Assembly (NCBI GenBank): GCA_023389155.1 | Contig: JAEWEV010000011.1 | Coordinates: 310,001-374,000, forward strand | Length of the DNA stretch: 64,000 nucleotides | Source: Pseudomonadota bacterium | GTDB taxonomy: Bacteria; Pseudomonadota; Gammaproteobacteria; Burkholderiales; Burkholderiaceae_B | Direction: 5' to 3' | In this document: positions 33,005 to 42,116 of the stretch, piece by piece | Position numbering within the stretch: the first letter of the stretch is position 1 | Layout of the letters: the number at the start of each line of letters is the position of its first letter | Notes under the pieces: model-generated | What the model was told of the DNA's origin: nothing | What the model saw: only the letters and a program-made list of their open reading frames with translations | Databases searched by the model: none | Position numbers and translations under genes: made by a program

Positions 33005-33826
33005 TTTTTCCTGCCACCGGCTTCTGAATAGCGCCGTGTCCGGAACACGAATACCGAAGACATCCAGCAGTGCAGCCTGCGTATCATCGGCACTTTCAAG
33101 AATGGTCTGGTGCACATGGCCATCCTGATAACGCGTTGCCAGCAGGTTGTTATGCAGCGTATGACGTCCGTTCTGGAAGATTCTGGCTGCAATAATGGAA
33201 TGACGGAAATGGGAATCCTCATGCGTAGAGGTGTAATAATTGGCTGCGACGTAATCCACCGGTACCTGGCGCGCCAGATCGAAACGGTACATGCTGCGCC
33301 AGCCTTTGTCAGTATGCACCTGCAACCAGTACTCACCATTAATTAGCAGACAACGATAGACGCCATGGCTGGTCTGCTGCACATTTTCCCGGTTCATCAC
33401 AATCGGTGAGGGAATGCTGTTGCCGCCAAACCCCACGTCCACGATATAAGGCCGGTGATCCAGGCGCACGTGCAATAGCATGTGAGAGCGGGGCGTTGTT
33501 TCCTGATCGTCCGCGCCCCACTGCACGCGAGCCATCAGATTTGACACCACGAACCCCAGCCGCTGCAACACATGGGCAAACAGCAAATTCTGCTCGTAGC
33601 AATAGCCGCCACGCTCACTGAACACCAGCTTGCGTTCAACAGAGGGCAGGTCAATCGCCACCTTACGGTTCAGAAATGGGTCAAGGTTTTCAAATGGAAT
33701 ACGCTGCTGATGCCGCAACTGCAGCGCGCCTAGCGTTTGCAGGGTAGGATCAGTCGGGCCGCTGTAATCGAGCCTGTCAAAATATGCGCTCAGATCTATC
33801 TGATAGTCTGCAAGCGAAGTTTTCAT
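32933..33826 (-). CDS. nat: Arylamine N-acetyltransferase
   Basis: A 297-residue NAT that transfers acetyl from acetyl-CoA to aromatic amines and hydrazines. The catalytic triad is visible: Cys76 in RGGYCYEQN, His115 in RSHMLLHV and Asp130 in IVDVGFGG. ATG 33826 (GGAG seven bases upstream) is preferred over TTG 33829. Its last 72 bases overlap soxR tail-to-tail. The promoter at 33863-33893 has the MerR-type layout with a SoxR-like dyad, so I infer induction by redox-cycling aromatic compounds, which are also plausible substrates. Confidence 0.94.
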   Translation of the reverse strand: MKTSLADYQIDLSAYFDRLDYSGPTDPTLQTLGALQLRHQQRIPFENLDPFLNRKVAIDLPSVERKLVFSERGGYCYEQNLLFAHVLQRLGFVVSNLMARVQWGADDQETTPRSHMLLHVRLDHRPYIVDVGFGGNSIPSPIVMNRENVQQTSHGVYRCLLINGEYWLQVHTDKGWRSMYRFDLARQVPVDYVAANYYTSTHEDSHFRHSIIAARIFQNGRHTLHNNLLATRYQDGHVHQTILESADDTQAALLDVFGIRVPDTALFRSRWQEKSQGWEMGARPAVREPVQGVAQGA

Positions 33827-33862
33827 CAAAACACTCCGGATTAAAAGTGATATAACAATTGC

Positions 33863-33893
33863 AATATAAAACCTGAACCTTGATTGAGGTCAA
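33863..33893 (-). promoter_or_regulatory. MerR/SoxR-type promoter of the N-acetyltransferase gene
   Basis: On the minus strand a -35 TTGACC (33888-33893) and a -10 TATATT (33863-33868) are separated by 19 bases, the long spacer typical of MerR-family-activated promoters. The spacer and -35 edge hold the dyad CCTCAATCAAGGTTCAGG (33872-33889), which agrees with the SoxR consensus at 12 of 18 positions. The -10 is 37 bases upstream of the start codon. Confidence 0.65.
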
Positions 33894-34030
33894 CATCATT
33901 TTTATATCGGGATCTGGCCGTAGGGATATGTATTCTGACGTCTGAAATTGCTACAGACGAAATAACCGCGACTGACACGACCACATCCGGAACCACGACA
34001 TCTGAAAGCCAGTCGCCTGCGATGGCCCGC

Positions 34031-34873
34031 TCAGGCGACTTCTACAACAGAACCTGAATTTCCCCCGCTATCTGCAGCATGCCATCTGTCCTGCTGGTTG
34101 AGGTTTTGCAGAATCGCTGCCGAATCTGCGTCGGCCGGCAAGAATATTTCAAGCGCAAGTTCTGAAAGCGCCACTTCCAAGGGTGTGCCAAAAGTCATGG
34201 TGGCACCCAGCAAAGAGAGTACCCCCTCGTCCGTGTTCAGCTGCAGGGGCACTGCAATCACATGATTGACATGCGATAGCTGCTGCGCTTCCGGCGGTAA
34301 TGGATAGTCTATTAGCTCGTCATACAGCGCCTGCAACCACGGATCGGCGGTTTGTTCGTACTGTCGCCGCAGCCGCTGCAGCAAATGCGTGCGCCACTGG
34401 GCCAGATTCAGAATGCGTGGCGCCAGGCCGCCAGGATGCAAGCCCAATCGCAGAACATTGACCGGCGGCTTCAGCAACTCAGGCGACACGCCCGACAACA
34501 GCAGGGACAGGCTGCGATTGGCATGCACAAGATTCCAGTGGCCGTCCACTGCCATTGCAGGGAAAGGTTCGTGGGCTTTTAACACCGCCATGATGGCATC
34601 ATTCGCTTCATGCAAAGGTGCGTCATCAATCGTGTATTCAGCATAGTGCGGGGCATAGCCGGCACACAAAAGCATCTCGTTACGCTGTCGCAGCGGCACG
34701 TCCAGCTGCTCGGCGAGCAGCAACAGCATCTGCCGGCTTGGCAATGACCGGCCTGTTTCCATAAAGCTCAAATGCCGTGCAGAAATATTTGCCGCACAGG
34801 CGAGAGCCAGCTGACTGTAACGACGTCGCTGTCGCCAGTCTCTGATGAGTTCACCAACCGTCGATCGTGTCAT
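34031..34873 (-). CDS. XRE-family regulator with MmyB-like ligand-binding domain
   Basis: A 280-residue regulator. The N-terminal helix-turn-helix (VGELIRDWRQRRRYSQLALACAANISARHLSFMETGRSLP, residues 5-44) is followed by a PAS-like MmyB-type ligand-binding domain (PAMAVDGHWNLVHANRSLSLLL; VNVLRLGLHPGG). Such proteins are common next to redox or quinone-linked enzymes. ATG 34873 is chosen over the longer reading (34951) because the HTH begins immediately. It diverges from the monooxygenase-like gene at 35140, a likely target, over a 266-base region with no clear operator. Confidence 0.88.
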   Translation of the reverse strand: MTRSTVGELIRDWRQRRRYSQLALACAANISARHLSFMETGRSLPSRQMLLLLAEQLDVPLRQRNEMLLCAGYAPHYAEYTIDDAPLHEANDAIMAVLKAHEPFPAMAVDGHWNLVHANRSLSLLLSGVSPELLKPPVNVLRLGLHPGGLAPRILNLAQWRTHLLQRLRRQYEQTADPWLQALYDELIDYPLPPEAQQLSHVNHVIAVPLQLNTDEGVLSLLGATMTFGTPLEVALSELALEIFLPADADSAAILQNLNQQDRWHAADSGGNSGSVVEVA

Positions 34874-35139
34874 GATTTTCGCAGTTTCGATGCCGGCACG
34901 AATGTGCCAGCGGATAGGCGTTCCGCCCGCCCCTTGTATATTGGAGCGCAAAAACAGAGCGTTGACTCAAGCTTAATCGGATCGATAATAAAAAACCATT
35001 ACCTTCAGGGTAATGGACAGCAGCACGATTGCGTATCAAAGTATGTCTTACAGACATGTCGGAAACACATTCGATGAATGCATGCCCACATGCTGTGATT
35101 CAGCAAACCATTATCAGTCCGATAAAGAGGAAATATCGC

Positions 35140-35529
35140 ATGCCCGACCCATCTGCATCAAGCCCTGGCTTACATAAAAATACAACTCGCCGCCAACTCT
35201 CGTCAACAGCGAATCTGCCGACAGAAGAGACTTACGTTATCATCTTTCATCTGAAAACAGGAATACACACGACATTTCTGCAACTGCTCAACACGGTGCT
35301 CGATGCCATGCGACACGAAACCACGTTCATCAATGCTGTGTTGCACCGGGATCCGGAATCTGCCGATACCTATATGCTGTATGAAACCTGGCTTGATGGT
35401 GAAGATGTCCTGAATGTGCAGATGCACAGACCCTATCGGCAGGCGTTTTGGGACGCGCTGCCCGACCTGCTGGCAAAGCCAAGACAAATACAGGTGTGGA
35501 AGCCCATCCGCACCGATGTCACGCACTGA
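35140..35529 (+). CDS. Antibiotic-biosynthesis-monooxygenase-like (ABM) quinol monooxygenase family protein
   Basis: A 129-residue protein with the small ferredoxin-like ABM fold: VIIFHLKTGIHTTFLQLL, NAVLHRDPESADTYMLYETWLDGEDVLNVQ and the C-terminal strand. The first 30 residues (Ser/Thr-rich) are extra. ABM proteins include quinol monooxygenases such as YgiN and haem-degrading enzymes; the function here is not resolved. AGAGG lies before ATG 35140. It diverges from the XRE gene and precedes the osmC-like gene. Confidence 0.8.
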   Translation: MPDPSASSPGLHKNTTRRQLSSTANLPTEETYVIIFHLKTGIHTTFLQLLNTVLDAMRHETTFINAVLHRDPESADTYMLYETWLDGEDVLNVQMHRPYRQAFWDALPDLLAKPRQIQVWKPIRTDVTH

Positions 35530-35693
35530 GTGCTCGCTTCGGGCTTCCTGAAGCATTTGATACGCCGGTTGTAAAATGCGAAGGCGCCAATACACTGCAC
35601 GCAGTGTGATCACGGCATTTTTCGTTTGAAGATGACCTAATGTGAAGTCGGGGTTTCGACGCTGAGCACGAAGATTTTATTCGGGAGACAATA

Positions 35694-36176
35694 ATGGCAG
35701 TCAGCCATGAATACGCAGTGACCATCAAGTGGACTGGCAACCGCGGCGAAGGCACGCGCGATTATCAGGGCTATGATCGCGATTTTCTTATTCGCGCCGA
35801 TGGCAAACCCGATATTGCCGGTTCTTCAGACGCCGCATTCCGAGGCGATCCCGGACGCTGGAACCCCGAAGACCTGCTTGTAGCCTCAGTCTCTGCCTGC
35901 CATAAACTCTGGTATCTGCATTTATGCGCAAATGCAGGCATACAGGTCTTAAGCTATCTCGATCATGCCCGCGGCGTCATGGTTACGCACGCCAAAGGGG
36001 GTGCGTTCAGCCGGATTGTGCTAAGGCCTGTCATCACCGTTGGCAGGCACGAAGATATTGACGCTGCCGGCAAACTGCATCACGACGCCCACGCAAAATG
36101 CTTTATTGCCAGCTCAGTCAACTTCCCTATCGAAATTGAACCGCAAATCAGCGCAATGACGCCTGGCCCGCGTTAA
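35694..36176 (+). CDS. OsmC-family peroxide-reducing protein
   Basis: A 160-residue OsmC/Ohr-family protein. The segment GDPGRWNPEDLLVASVSACHKLWYLHLCANAGI holds the first redox Cys and the Glu of the family (residues about 51-83); the second Cys is in HDAHAKCFIASSV. Members reduce organic hydroperoxides using dihydrolipoamide-type donors. GGGAG precedes ATG 35694. Its position after an ABM protein and an XRE regulator suggests a small redox-stress group. Confidence 0.88.
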   Translation: MAVSHEYAVTIKWTGNRGEGTRDYQGYDRDFLIRADGKPDIAGSSDAAFRGDPGRWNPEDLLVASVSACHKLWYLHLCANAGIQVLSYLDHARGVMVTHAKGGAFSRIVLRPVITVGRHEDIDAAGKLHHDAHAKCFIASSVNFPIEIEPQISAMTPGPR

Positions 36177-36263
36177 ATGCCGGGCGAAAATCTGACATTT
36201 CCCAGGAAATGCCCTATCACAGTTGTCATTCGCCCGTATGCTGACATTCGCCCGTATGCTGAA

Positions 36264-37562
36264 TCAGTGCGTGACTTCGCTGTCTGCCCGTTTACCCAGA
36301 ATGATGGCTGCAATCAGCCCCAGGCCGACACCAAACATCACATAATAGGTGGGCGCCATGGGCGAGCCGGTCTGCTGAATGAGCCAGGTCACGATAAACT
36401 GCGCAAATCCGCCAATCAGCATCACAGACAGGTTGTAAGAAATGGACAACCCAAGCGAACGGACTCGCGTAGGAAAGAGCACCGCCATCACGGTACTGAA
36501 CACTGCAAAGAAACCCGCTGCACAAAGCCCCGTAGCAAGTTGCACTACGATCAGTTTTGATATCGTGGGCGCGGCTGTCAGCCATGAGTAGATCGGGAAC
36601 AGAATGACAAAGTACAGTGCCAGCGATGTGATCAGAAGGCGACTGCGGCCAATACGGTCGGCCAGCAAACCCATCAGCGGAGTGAGAACCACAACCCAGA
36701 GCGCGCCCAGCATCTGCACTTCAAACGTTTCCTGCAACGGCAAATTGAGTATCTTTGTTGCGAAGGTAACCAGGTAGGTAAAGGTAATGTATACAGTCAC
36801 GGTCGCGGCAGCCACAAGCCCGATACCCATTACAGTTTCGCGCCACGCGCTGACCAGAAGCTCGCCTATGCTGATACGGCGTCCTTCGGCCGCCTCCTGC
36901 TTCTTGGCATTGCGAAAAACTTCGGTTTCATCCAGACGACGCCGGATATAGACCGCTACCGGAATAATCACAAGACCAACAAAGAAGGGAATGCGCCATG
37001 CCCATGCCTCGATCTCTTCCTGCGTAAAATAAACCGTCATCAGTGTACCGGCAGCCGCACCAATCAGCAGACCAATCATCTGCCCGGTCATTTGCCAGGA
37101 ACCATAGAAACCGCGCTTGCCCGGCGGCGCCATTTCGATCAGTAGCGCCGTCGCCGTACCGAACTCGCCACCCGCGGAAAAGCCCTGCACAAGCCTGGCT
37201 ATCAGGATCAGGATTGGCGCCAGGATGCCCGCGGTCTGATAGGTTGGCGAAAACGTAATAATCGCCATGGAAACGGCCATCAGTGAAGTCACCAGCACCA
37301 GTGCAGCCTTGCGGCCTTTTCGGTCACCATACATACCCAGAATGATCCCGCCCACCGGTCGCATGAAAAAGCCCACGCCGAAAATTGCAGTTGTCATAAG
37401 AATATCGTTAAGGTCGCCGCTTTTCGCGGAAGGATCTACTGGAAAGAATAGTCTGGCGATAATCGGCGTCATAAAGGCGAAGACCAGAAAATCGTACCAC
37501 TCCAGCGCATTGCCGATGACGGCAGCAGCGAGGTTGCGTACCGGAACCTTGGTGGGTTGCAT
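36264..37562 (-). CDS. MFS transporter, metabolite:H+ symporter (MHS) type
   Basis: A 432-residue twelve-helix MFS permease of the MHS group (ProP, KgtP, ShiA relatives). The loop 2-3 motif MYGDRKGRKAALV and the sequence RLVQGFSAGGEFGTATALLIEMAPPGKRGFYGSWQ are diagnostic. LVVALTPLMGLLADRIGRSRLL repeats the motif in the second half. ATG 37562 (AAAGGA eight bases upstream) replaces the longer reading at 37595. MHS carriers import dicarboxylates, betaine, proline or shikimate with protons; the substrate is open. It diverges from argE. Confidence 0.9.
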   Translation of the reverse strand: MQPTKVPVRNLAAAVIGNALEWYDFLVFAFMTPIIARLFFPVDPSAKSGDLNDILMTTAIFGVGFFMRPVGGIILGMYGDRKGRKAALVLVTSLMAVSMAIITFSPTYQTAGILAPILILIARLVQGFSAGGEFGTATALLIEMAPPGKRGFYGSWQMTGQMIGLLIGAAAGTLMTVYFTQEEIEAWAWRIPFFVGLVIIPVAVYIRRRLDETEVFRNAKKQEAAEGRRISIGELLVSAWRETVMGIGLVAAATVTVYITFTYLVTFATKILNLPLQETFEVQMLGALWVVVLTPLMGLLADRIGRSRLLITSLALYFVILFPIYSWLTAAPTISKLIVVQLATGLCAAGFFAVFSTVMAVLFPTRVRSLGLSISYNLSVMLIGGFAQFIVTWLIQQTGSPMAPTYYVMFGVGLGLIAAIILGKRADSEVTH

Positions 37563-37704
37563 GAAGATGTCCTTTACCGGGTAAAATAGAAACAAAATAC
37601 TTTGTAATGCTGCTCAACACAAGGATGCAGGATTAGTTCAAATGTAAAAATTGCAAGAGTGTGTTTTTTCTGCCGAACTTTAAGCCGCATCAAGGAAATC
37701 ACAA

Positions 37705-38871
37705 ATGACCACATCAAACACCACCAAAGAAGACTGGCTCGCCACGCTGGTCGGTTTGGATACCACAAGCCGCAATTCCAATCTAGGACTGATTGAAACG
37801 ATCCGCGACGCACTGTCTGCGCAGGGTGTCGACAGCTGGCTTACGACTGATGATAAAGGCGCCAAGGCAAATCTTTTTGCCACGCTGCCCGCCGCTGACG
37901 GTCAGACTCAGGGTGGAGTTGCGCTGTCGGGCCACACCGATGTGGTTCCGGTCGACGGTCAGGACTGGAATAGCGATCCGTTTGCTCTTCTTACTGCCAA
38001 GGATCGTTTCTTTGGTCGAGGAACCTGCGACATGAAAGGATTCATTGCAACCGCAATGGCGCTGGTTCCTGAGTTTCTCCGGCAGGAGCGCAAGAAACCC
38101 ATTCACCTGGCATTCTCTTATGATGAAGAAGTGGGTTGTGCGGGCGCCCCCTTCATGCTCAGGGAACTGCAGAAGCGCAACCAGAAAATAGATGGCTGTG
38201 TTGTTGGTGAACCCACCGGCATGCGCGTTGTAGTCGCGCATAAGGGCATCAATCTATTTACCTGCCGCGTGCACGGCAAAGCGGCGCACTCTTCACTGAC
38301 GCCATACGGCTGCAACGCCATCGAACATGCAGCCCGGCTCATCTGTCACATCCGTGATCTGGCCGATTACTATCGCGATAACGGTCCCTACGACAAGCAT
38401 TATGATGTGACGTACACCACCATCACCACAAACAGGATCATGGGCGGCATCGCAGTCAACACCATTCCGGGCGAATGCCAGTTTAATTACGAGTTCCGCA
38501 ATCTGCCTGGCATGCCTGGCGACGAGATTCAGAAAAAAATTCAGGAATATGTCAGTAACGAGCTGCTGCCTCGCATGCAGACGGAATATCCTGAAGCACA
38601 CATCGACATCAGCGCCGATGCCAGCGCTCCTCCGCTGGAAGCATCGGAGCAGGCGGCCATTACTGAATTGGTGCGTGCCCTCACCCGCGACAATGAAACA
38701 CGCAAGGTCGCTTATGGTACCGAGGCAGGGCTTTTTCAGGAGCTGGGTATTCCCACCATTGTCTGCGGCCCCGGTCATATTGATCAGGCCCACAAGCCCG
38801 ACGAGTTTGTCGAGTTTTCTCAGCTGAATGATTGCGAAAACTTTCTCAGAAAACTGTCTGCCAGTCTGTAA
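37705..38871 (+). CDS. argE: Acetylornithine deacetylase (M20 family)
   Basis: A 388-residue M20 metallopeptidase-family enzyme that releases acetate from N-acetylornithine for arginine synthesis. Metal ligands are in LSGHTDVVPVDGQDW (His), GRGTCDMKGF (Asp), AFSYDEEVGCAG (catalytic Glu and ligand) and GPGHIDQAHKPDEF (His). The AlphaProteobacteria/Burkholderiales ArgE subgroup has this length. It diverges from the MHS transporter gene and ends before a strong terminator. No other arg genes are nearby, so a broader N-acyl amino-acid hydrolase role is possible. Confidence 0.9.
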   Translation: MTTSNTTKEDWLATLVGLDTTSRNSNLGLIETIRDALSAQGVDSWLTTDDKGAKANLFATLPAADGQTQGGVALSGHTDVVPVDGQDWNSDPFALLTAKDRFFGRGTCDMKGFIATAMALVPEFLRQERKKPIHLAFSYDEEVGCAGAPFMLRELQKRNQKIDGCVVGEPTGMRVVVAHKGINLFTCRVHGKAAHSSLTPYGCNAIEHAARLICHIRDLADYYRDNGPYDKHYDVTYTTITTNRIMGGIAVNTIPGECQFNYEFRNLPGMPGDEIQKKIQEYVSNELLPRMQTEYPEAHIDISADASAPPLEASEQAAITELVRALTRDNETRKVAYGTEAGLFQELGIPTIVCGPGHIDQAHKPDEFVEFSQLNDCENFLRKLSASL

Positions 38872-38965
38872 TCCGAAAACACAGCAACTCTGGAAATCTC
38901 ATCGGCTCAGGGGGGTTCGGGCTGTTTGGATAATTCTGGTAATCAAGGTAATTTCATCAATAAAT

Positions 38966-39004
38966 AAAAAATGGCAGGCCCGCATATCGGGACCTGCCAT
39001 TTTT
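38966..39004. terminator. Intrinsic terminator downstream of argE (in a 315-base gap)
   Basis: Arms AAAAATGGCAGGCCCG and its inverse (with one bulged base) enclose the loop CATAT and end in a T-run, from 38966 to 39004. The A-run on the left lets it also stop the convergent quinoprotein gene. The remainder of 38872-39186 shows no gene. Confidence 0.9.
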
Positions 39005-39186
39005 ACGCTTTGCGATCGCTACGTCACTATCTGCCTCACAACTGCAATACCTGCCACGCGGGCGCAATATAGCAACTGTGATAGCAGTGCGCAGTGACGG
39101 CGACTTGTGTTTAGCCACGATCGCTGCATGCAACGCAGTGGCGCCATAACACCATTACGCCACAATGCGGCAATTCGACTTACGCA

Positions 39187-40968
39187 TTACTTGCCGCTTT
39201 CCTCATCATCAAGTGCGAACACGAATACCGAATGACCAGAATCGACCACATTCTTCAGTTCGGGATTCAAAATCGCAGCGGGTGGGGTCTGGGCATTGGG
39301 CCCCGTCACCACGGCCACGTACTGCTTGCCATCAACGCTATATGTCATGGGGAAGCCACCAATCGAGGTATTCAGACGTGTGGACCACAGCTTGTCGCCA
39401 TTATCCTGATCATAGGCGGCAAATTCACGCATACTGTCGCCGGTAAACAGCAGACCACCGCCCGTGGTCAGCACACCGGAACTGAAAATCGGTTTCTGCT
39501 TTTTGACCCACAGGAATTTACCAGTCTTCACATCTATCGCGTATACGCGGCCAACACTGTCTTCACCTGGAGCAAAGGAGACCGTACCTGAGGCCTGCGC
39601 ACCCACGGATTCCCCCGTGCGCAGCTCGATCGGCTTGGGTGTCAGTTCCTTGCATGAAGAACTGACAGGCACATAAAGCGCATTGGTCAGCGGGCTGTAT
39701 GCCGCCGCCATCCACAGTTTACCCAGATCACGACCACCGCAGACCTTGACCGTTTCGTCAATGGATTTGGCTTTCAGGTCGGTATTGGTAATCACTTTGC
39801 CATCGTCTGTGAAACCCTTGATGACGTTCTGATAAACCGTATCACGCGCCCATAGCAGCTTGCCGGTATCGCGATCAAGAACAAATGCGGTGCCATATTT
39901 TCCAGGAACAGAAGCAATCACATCGTATGTTTTGCCGGACTCGACGTCTTTACTCATATAAGCGACTTCGTCCCTGGACGGAGCAACCTGGCTTTCGACC
40001 AGAACCCGTTCAAACGGGCTATCCAGATCCCAGTCATCATTTGGCATATGCTGATAATGCCATTTGACCTTACCGGTTTCCGCATCAATAGCCAGTGTTG
40101 AGCTGGTGTAAAGCGCATCACCATCACCACTGCCGCGCAGAATCGATGGATAAGGAATGGGCATGCCTACGCCCCAATACAGCATTTTGCGTTTGGGATC
40201 ATATGAACCGGTGATCCAGGGTGAGCCCCCCCAGCGGTTCTCCTTGGCCAGTCCGCCCCAGCTGTCATCGACCGCAGGATCACCAATCGTGTTGAGTCGC
40301 CACAATTCCTTTCCGGTTTCGGCGTCATGCGCAGTGATATAGCAGCCCCCGGCAGTACCTGTAATACTGCAGCCCGACGTACCTGTAAAGACCTTGCCAT
40401 CAACCACAAGCGGACCCGCGGTGAAGCTGTAGCCTTTCTCCCATTCGTTGACCTGGACTTCCCACAATTTCTTACCGGTCTTCGCTTCGAGCGCCACAAG
40501 TTTGGCATCCGGCGTTGTCAGATACACCTTGTCCTCATACAGGGCCAGCGAATTGCGCTGGCGGTTGGCCTGGGCATCATGATAGCCGCCAGTGAACTTC
40601 GGTAAAGGTTGCGAGTACTCCCAGATCAGATCGCCGGTCGTTGCGTCCAGCGCCTGCACATGGCTACGATTCATACCCAGGAACATGATCCCGTCGTGAA
40701 CCAACGGCGCGGTTTCCTGCAGCCCGCCAACCGGCATAGACCAGGCCCAGGCCAGATCCAACTGTTTAACATTCTTTTTATTGACCTGATCCAGCGGGCT
40801 GTAACCCTGATTGTCTACCGTGCGCCGCCAGCTCGGCCAGTCCCCATCGGCAGGGTTCAGAATCTGTTCGTTTGAAATCGGTTTGTAGTCATCAATCTTC
40901 ACTTGCGCCTGTGCCGCACAGGCAAACATCACCGCGGCAGATACAGCCAGAAGGCTATGGATTTTCAT
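39187..40968 (-). CDS. Periplasmic PQQ-dependent alcohol dehydrogenase (methanol/ethanol family)
   Basis: A 593-residue type I quinoprotein with a signal peptide (MKIHSLLAVSAAVMFACAAQA). Propeller repeats such as AHDAETGKELWR, AIDAETGKVKWHYQ and VLDRDTGKLLWAR are clear, and PNDDWDLDSP carries the catalytic Asp that binds calcium. The adjacent-cysteine pair that forms the vicinal disulfide in methanol/ethanol dehydrogenases is missing; the matching place reads AQANRQRNSLALY. The alcohol substrate is unknown. It is co-transcribed behind a cytochrome c gene (75-base gap), which would take its electrons. PQQ must come from elsewhere, because no pqq biosynthesis genes are in the window. Confidence 0.92.
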   Translation of the reverse strand: MKIHSLLAVSAAVMFACAAQAQVKIDDYKPISNEQILNPADGDWPSWRRTVDNQGYSPLDQVNKKNVKQLDLAWAWSMPVGGLQETAPLVHDGIMFLGMNRSHVQALDATTGDLIWEYSQPLPKFTGGYHDAQANRQRNSLALYEDKVYLTTPDAKLVALEAKTGKKLWEVQVNEWEKGYSFTAGPLVVDGKVFTGTSGCSITGTAGGCYITAHDAETGKELWRLNTIGDPAVDDSWGGLAKENRWGGSPWITGSYDPKRKMLYWGVGMPIPYPSILRGSGDGDALYTSSTLAIDAETGKVKWHYQHMPNDDWDLDSPFERVLVESQVAPSRDEVAYMSKDVESGKTYDVIASVPGKYGTAFVLDRDTGKLLWARDTVYQNVIKGFTDDGKVITNTDLKAKSIDETVKVCGGRDLGKLWMAAAYSPLTNALYVPVSSSCKELTPKPIELRTGESVGAQASGTVSFAPGEDSVGRVYAIDVKTGKFLWVKKQKPIFSSGVLTTGGGLLFTGDSMREFAAYDQDNGDKLWSTRLNTSIGGFPMTYSVDGKQYVAVVTGPNAQTPPAAILNPELKNVVDSGHSVFVFALDDEESGK

Positions 40969-41043
40969 GTTGTGTCCTATTCTTCAAATGTCATTACGCG
41001 TCGCTGCCCGCAGGAGCCAGGCAACTTCGTTCAAATGCAATAA

Positions 41044-41832
41044 TCATCGCGCCGCTTTGGCCTGCTCGACGGAGACGCCACCAAAGCTGTTGCCCCAGCT
41101 GTTGCGAACATACGTGGCCACTGCCGCAACCTCTTCGTCATTGAACTGACCACCCAGCGCGGGCATGCTGTTCAAACCGTGGATAATAGTGCTCAGTAGC
41201 GCCGGCGCGTTGGCCAGCCTGTCAAATCCTTCGAGTTTCGTACCAAATGCGCCCTGGCCTTCGGCTCCGTGACACGCGGCACATGTGCTGCTGAAGACTT
41301 TGGCGCCTGCGGCCATCAGTTCCGGCGTCACCTCGACGTTCTCTGCCGCCGCCTGCGGATGCTCAGGCTTACCTAGCACGGACACCATGACACCAACATC
41401 AGCAAAACCCTGGCCATTCATATCACCCGGTTTCTTGTCGCCATCGAAACGATAGAGGGGAAGATCACCATAACTGACCTGGGACACGCCTTTGTCATTT
41501 TTTTCTGCCTTCAACAGCCCGGGCAAAATATCCCTGCCCAGCGGACGTGTTTCCGAGACCACGGGCTCCCAATGCTTCATACAGGCCTCATCACAATTGG
41601 CTTTATGTTCGTCCATGATCAGGGTGTAAAGCGTATGGCCTTCAGCATCCACCAGATACGGAGTCACTTTTTCGCTTTCGCCTTTGGCAATCAACGTTGC
41701 AGAAGCAGAGCCCGCCGTTTTGTCGCTCGCCTGGGAATCTGCCGTCGGATTATTCGCGTGCGCCAGCCCGGCAAAACCAAACACTGCCGCACACGCGACT
41801 GCTACGGCAGTGTGTGTCTTAGTAATTTTCAT
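41044..41832 (-). CDS. Secreted fusion of a COG4315-type domain and cytochrome c
   Basis: A 262-residue exported protein (signal peptide MKITKTHTAV..., cleavage near AHA-NNP). Residues about 45-155 are the small secreted repeat domain found in COG4315 lipoproteins (PYLVDAEGHTLYTLIMDE; CMKHWEPV). Residues 165-262 form a class I cytochrome c with the haem site CAACH and a distal Met near LNSMPALGGQF. It lies upstream of the PQQ alcohol dehydrogenase and is the probable electron acceptor. The fusion is unusual; the first domain may steer docking to the quinoprotein or to an oxidase. Confidence 0.88.
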   Translation of the reverse strand: MKITKTHTAVAVACAAVFGFAGLAHANNPTADSQASDKTAGSASATLIAKGESEKVTPYLVDAEGHTLYTLIMDEHKANCDEACMKHWEPVVSETRPLGRDILPGLLKAEKNDKGVSQVSYGDLPLYRFDGDKKPGDMNGQGFADVGVMVSVLGKPEHPQAAAENVEVTPELMAAGAKVFSSTCAACHGAEGQGAFGTKLEGFDRLANAPALLSTIIHGLNSMPALGGQFNDEEVAAVATYVRNSWGNSFGGVSVEQAKAAR

Positions 41833-42116
41833 TGCTTTAACTCATGTTAAAAGAAGAGGGATTAGATGTTTTTGGGACTAATTTTAGTTGACTAGTCAAT
41901 GATTTATATCAAATGATAGGCTTTTAATTTGTCACATACAACCGATTGAGTCCTTTGTTACTGAATTTATTCTGAAATAATTGCATTTGTAATAGAAGGA
42001 ATACACGCCTTCCGATTTTCACGATAAGAACCTGCGCGGTGCGATTGCATTACAATTGAAATCGTTCTGGTAACTGTCATCAACCGGCTCATGAGCAACC
42101 AAAGCAGGCGTTTTAA

